From: Euprymna scolopes | Taxonomy: Eukaryota > Mollusca > Cephalopoda > Sepiida > Sepiolidae | Direction: 5' to 3' | Assembly (NCBI GenBank): GCA_024364805.1 | Contig: CM044522.1 | Span: 30,455,682 to 30,519,681 of the forward strand | Length of the DNA: 64,000 bases | Shown here: piece by piece, positions 60,333 through 64,000 of the stretch | How positions within the stretch are numbered: position 1 is the first letter of the stretch | Layout: the number at the start of each line of letters is the position of its first letter | Position numbers and translations under genes: made by a program | The notes under the pieces: generated by a model | Databases searched by the model: none | What the model saw: the letters and a program-made list of their open reading frames with translations, nothing else | Told to the model about the DNA's origin: nothing

Positions 60333-60848
60333 CTAGACTACCCGTGACCTGTTGGGTCAGTATGTTATATTAGCTATGGAATTCATGTATGAGCGTGACA
60401 CTTGTGAAGTAAAGAAAAGTTTTTTTTTGACATAACAGAAACATTTCTATGAAAGTATATTAAAATGAAAAAAGAATATAGATAGATTTCTATGAATCGT
60501 TCTGTTTATTATAATTGATTATTTTTGAAAAAATTTTTTTTTACAGTTACTGAATTATAAGTGGTTAGCCATACTTATAGGTAAATGTGCACTGAACAGA
60601 TACCATAGCACTTATTATAGTTAAATTCAAATTTTGATATATCTGCTTTTTTTTTTTTTACATCGTTGATTTCTGTATTACGTTTAAGTTATTTTAAACC
60701 CCACTCTTCCCATGTTAAATAATAATTTCGAAATAACGTTAATATTTCAGTGCGCAGGTCATGTGCGCATGCGCAACTGGATGTCGTAAACCGGAAAGTG
60801 GGTTACATAGATTGTTACAAGGTCATTTGAGTTTTATAATTATATAGA
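60333..60848 (-). mobile_element. non-autonomous Helitron, complete ends
   Basis: On the minus strand it starts TCTATATAATTATAAAAC (end at 60848) after an A. It ends GACCCAACAGGTCACGGGTA GTCTAG (60333) before a T, so it sits in an AT target. The subterminal hairpin is GACC/GGTC. It is 516 bp with no coding. Confidence 0.75.
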
Positions 60849-61163
60849 TTACTCATGTGTATGTGATGGATTCCCTAAGATTAACTAATTTGCATATTGC
60901 TTTGAATATCTGATTAATTCACCATCTTTTTATGACGGTTTGCATTTTATTACAGCAGTTTTATTTTTTTTTTATCGTGGATAAATAAATATCATTTTGA
61001 GTGAAAATTTTGGTCACTTTATTTCTGGAGGTTGTGATTCAAATTACAAACTCAGCTCTGCTCTCTTTCAATGCACACACAGACACACTCACGTCAGTGT
61101 ATGATCCTCCATCCAACATGGGATTGCGATTCTTGAATCACTCACTTTTCATGTTGGCCTGCT

Positions 61164-61165
<2 letters not shown>

Positions 61166-61244
<79 letters not shown>
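61166..61244. repeat. (TA)n microsatellite
   Basis: 79 bases of uninterrupted TA, the longest run in the window. Confidence 0.97.
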
Positions 61245-61246
<2 letters not shown>

Positions 61247-61731
61247 ATATATGATTTTTATAAATAGTTTATTAGCATACAATTGTTTCTACCTTCCTTT
61301 GTTTGCGTGTAAAGCCTTTTCTTTCTTCTTCCAATTCAATTCTTTATATTAACTTCTCTTTTCCCCATTTTTCTTTTCAAATACATCAACTGTTTTCCAT
61401 TATTTAGTGATCTGCCTATCTCATAACAATGTAACTTCCGGTTGAAAAAAAAATTCTAAGCAATGTCTAACTTATACATTCTAATATTCAAACTATTCTC
61501 TTAAACTTACTTTCATGCAAGCAAAATGTATCTCTACAATAAAGCAAAGCCGATCATCACCACACACAATAAGACATAAGACAAAGGCTTAATAACCAAA
61601 GCGTCCACATGCTAATCTGTTCCACTATTCAATTAGGTTAATCCCTCATGTGTTTCCAGAAATCATGCATTCATATAGTCTTCTTTCAATATTTATATTT
61701 TCAACGGGTTACTGGACTCTCCCAAATAAAC

Positions 61732-62972
61732 CTTTTTTTTTTTTTTTTTTTTTACATAGGCATCACCACTTATCAAGGCCAAGAGGCCACTCGAGGATAA
61801 GGGTTAAAGAGTGTACAGTAGAAATTGAACAATATAGTAATCGTTAGAAATGGAAATTTGGTAAATTTGTTAACAAGTGGAACGACTCATCAAGAATTTG
61901 TTCACGTTAGACTTGAAGACAACCATATTATAGTCAGCTGGAAAGCAAGAAAACAGAAGACAATTCCACAGGCGTGCAGTTCTAAGAAAGAAGCTTTTTT
62001 CATGGAATCTACGTTTAGGTTTAGGCACAGATAACGAGTGGGGGGAATTATTGATAGTATTTTCAGCTAGACGAGTGTTTCTTGTGAACGTTTGGCGAGG
62101 GGGGACCATAGACTGAAGCTCAGTCAAACACTTTCCACAAAAATAACGATACAGCAGAGACAAACTCGCAACATCTCTTCTGTGAGACAGAGGTTGCAGG
62201 GAAGAGAAAAGGATATCTCCTATGAGGCTACAAAGTCTATTTTGAACTCTATAAAGGCAGGACAAGTCCTTTCTAGCAGCTCCTGCCTAGATGTGGCAAC
62301 AGTATTCCATCCTTGGACGTACTTGACTCTTATATAAATAGAGATATCTACTGGATCGATAGAAGGATCCCACCATTTTTCCAGCAGCCTTGGCAACAGA
62401 TTTGATGCACCTGTTCCATTTAAGATCAGGGATAAAGGTCAAGCCCAGAAGCTTGTCAAAACTTGAGGCCCCTCAAGACGAGAGCCATTCATTTCAATTG
62501 ATGCCAGATGTAGATCAGAACGTTGATGATATAAAGAGAGAAGCTAGATTTTAGATGCGTTAAAAGTAACCAGCCACTCCTTTCCCTATTGTACCACGTG
62601 CTCAAGATCAGAGGAGAGAGAATCGGAGAGAACTTGGTCGTTTACTGTCTTAGATGTGCTACCATAGATGGTAGTGTCGTCAGCATAAATGCCTACAAAT
62701 GATGTAAGGATGTGATGTGGACGATCATTAATGTAGATCAGGAAAAGAGTTGGGCCCAGGATGGACCCCTGAGGGACTCCAGCATTAATACTGTGAGCTT
62801 CTGATTTTTGCCCATCAGCTCTACTCTTATGAACCTGTCAGAAAGAAATGATTTAATAATTAAGACATTTCCAGCTATACCATAGCTAGAGATCTTGTGA
62901 AGTAAACCTTCATTCTATACCCTATCAAAGGCCTTAGATATGACAAGAGCAATTGCCCTAGAAAGGAGAGAA
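61732..62972 (-). mobile_element. LINE family A copy
   Basis: A T-run (61732-61753) begins the reversed copy. A long open stretch on the minus strand (61870-62265) encodes RVQNRLCSLIGDILFSSLQP, LSHRRDVASLSLLYRYFCGK and SVPKPKRRFHEKSFFLRTAR. RT with YADDTTIYG is at about 62660-62690, and the copy is truncated 5' at the ALVISKAF region (about 62970). Small deletions break the RT frame. It is closest to the copy at 3149. Confidence 0.88.
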
Positions 62973-63379
62973 GGTAGCAGCCATTCTTACTCACTAGTAT
63001 TTATCTAGTCTCACTGGTACCAGTTACATCGGGTCTTTAATAGAAGGGGACTTTGATTCAATCACCTAAATTATTTCATTTTATCCTGAATATTGTCTAC
63101 ATAATAGCTTAGAAATCTATATCACAGTCGCCCCTGTTTACAGATTAAAGGAATGCCATTCTGCTATTCAGAATACCCATTGCTTATACTTTCTGTAAAC
63201 ATTCTGGATTATACTTTGGCAAAGAAATGGTCGCATGCATTCACACATGTGAGATATGCTTTTACATGCAAGTTACATTTTTGACATTCACAAAATAACG
63301 CATTTCTTAAATAATGAAACAAAAAAAAAAAAACTATTGATTCTTACCTCACTTTTACATTCCTTTTAATTTTTTTATT

Positions 63380-63790
63380 TATGAAAAACTATTTGACTAT
63401 TTACAAAAGTAAAGTATTTAAATATTAGTTTCAATATTATTTGTGGATAATCCTGCTCTCCACACAAAATAAAGCTTGTCACAGTCTAAAAGGATTTCTT
63501 TGGCAAAATCAAACTAATTCCTGTGTAAATATTCTGCATTAGATAAATTTATTTGAACAATATTTTCAATCTAAAATATTTAACATCTATTTGGAAACGC
63601 ATAAGAAAACATTGATTTCTTTTATTTCATTACTATTCATGAAAACTATTAGACTATTTGCAAAAAGTATTGAAAACATTTTCATTATTATTTGTAGAAA
63701 ATCCAAACAAAATAGAAACTGTCCTAGTCTCAAAGGATTTCTTATACAGAAAAGAAAATTATTCAGGAATATTCTGTTTGTCACATATCT
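63380..63790 (+). repeat. two-unit degenerate ~235-bp tandem repeat
   Basis: TGAAAAACTATTTGACTATT ... AAAGGATTTCTTTGG recurs as CATGAAAACTATTAGACTATT ... AAAGGATTTCTTAT. Related 'TCTAGAAGGATTTCT' words occur near 56380 and 58310. Confidence 0.5.
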
Positions 63791-64000
63791 AGAAAAGTGA
63801 AAATGTGTATGTGTGAAGAACCTCAACCTATATACTCAACAAATTTTTTGATCTACATACTTAAAATTTGGTATATGAGGTATTCAGACATGTAAAAACT
63901 TTTTAATCGGTTTTCATCCAGAAAAAAAGGCTAAGGGGTAAAAAGTGAAAAATTGGTATTGGAGGGGGGGGGGGTCATCGGATTTTTATCTGTTTGTTGA

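Overview
The window looks like animal nuclear DNA, most likely from a cephalopod such as an octopus. The basis is intron-split metazoan genes (LSM8 and choline kinase) in very AT-rich sequence packed with layered transposons. It also holds several copies of a dispersed repeat with the cephalopod-type core 'tttaacatctgttttacatgctggcatg'-like arrangement near CAT-triplet runs. The species is an inference.

Two host genes can be read, and they converge. LSM8 lies on the + strand. An internal exon (2071-2198) and the last exon (11935-12025) give residues 25-96 of a 96-residue protein; the first 24 codons are not visible and should lie before base 1. A choline kinase gene lies on the - strand. Six exons (45739-45846, 44850-44908, 44093-44177, 39915-40023, 33052-33222, 27121-27192) join in frame to give the last ~201 residues, including the phosphotransferase motifs; the N-terminal exons should lie beyond base 64000. 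Roughly 15 kb of repeat-rich DNA separates the two 3' ends.

Everything else is introns and intergenic DNA filled with mobile elements: at least five non-LTR retrotransposon (LINE) families, a mariner transposon nested in a LINE, a decayed hAT transposon, hAT-type MITEs with clean 8-bp target duplications, several long foldback elements (one of 1.5 kb), non-autonomous Helitrons (two with tRNA-like modules), tRNA-derived SINE sequence, minisatellites and (TA)n runs. A 10-N assembly gap sits at 55545-55554.

The most striking observation is a complete hammerhead-ribozyme fold on the - strand at 29803-29855. It has CUGANGA, GAAA, a NUH site and all three helices, and lies about 0.4 kb downstream of a Penelope-like GIY-YIG remnant. 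A second, multi-copy hammerhead-core-like motif (CTGANGA-AGGCCA...TGGCC-RAAAC) occurs at least six times, with one helix-preserving double change. Also notable are a near-perfect 278-bp inverted duplication inside a LINE, a 41-bp-arm palindrome, and a Helitron terminus about 15 bases from a choline kinase splice donor.
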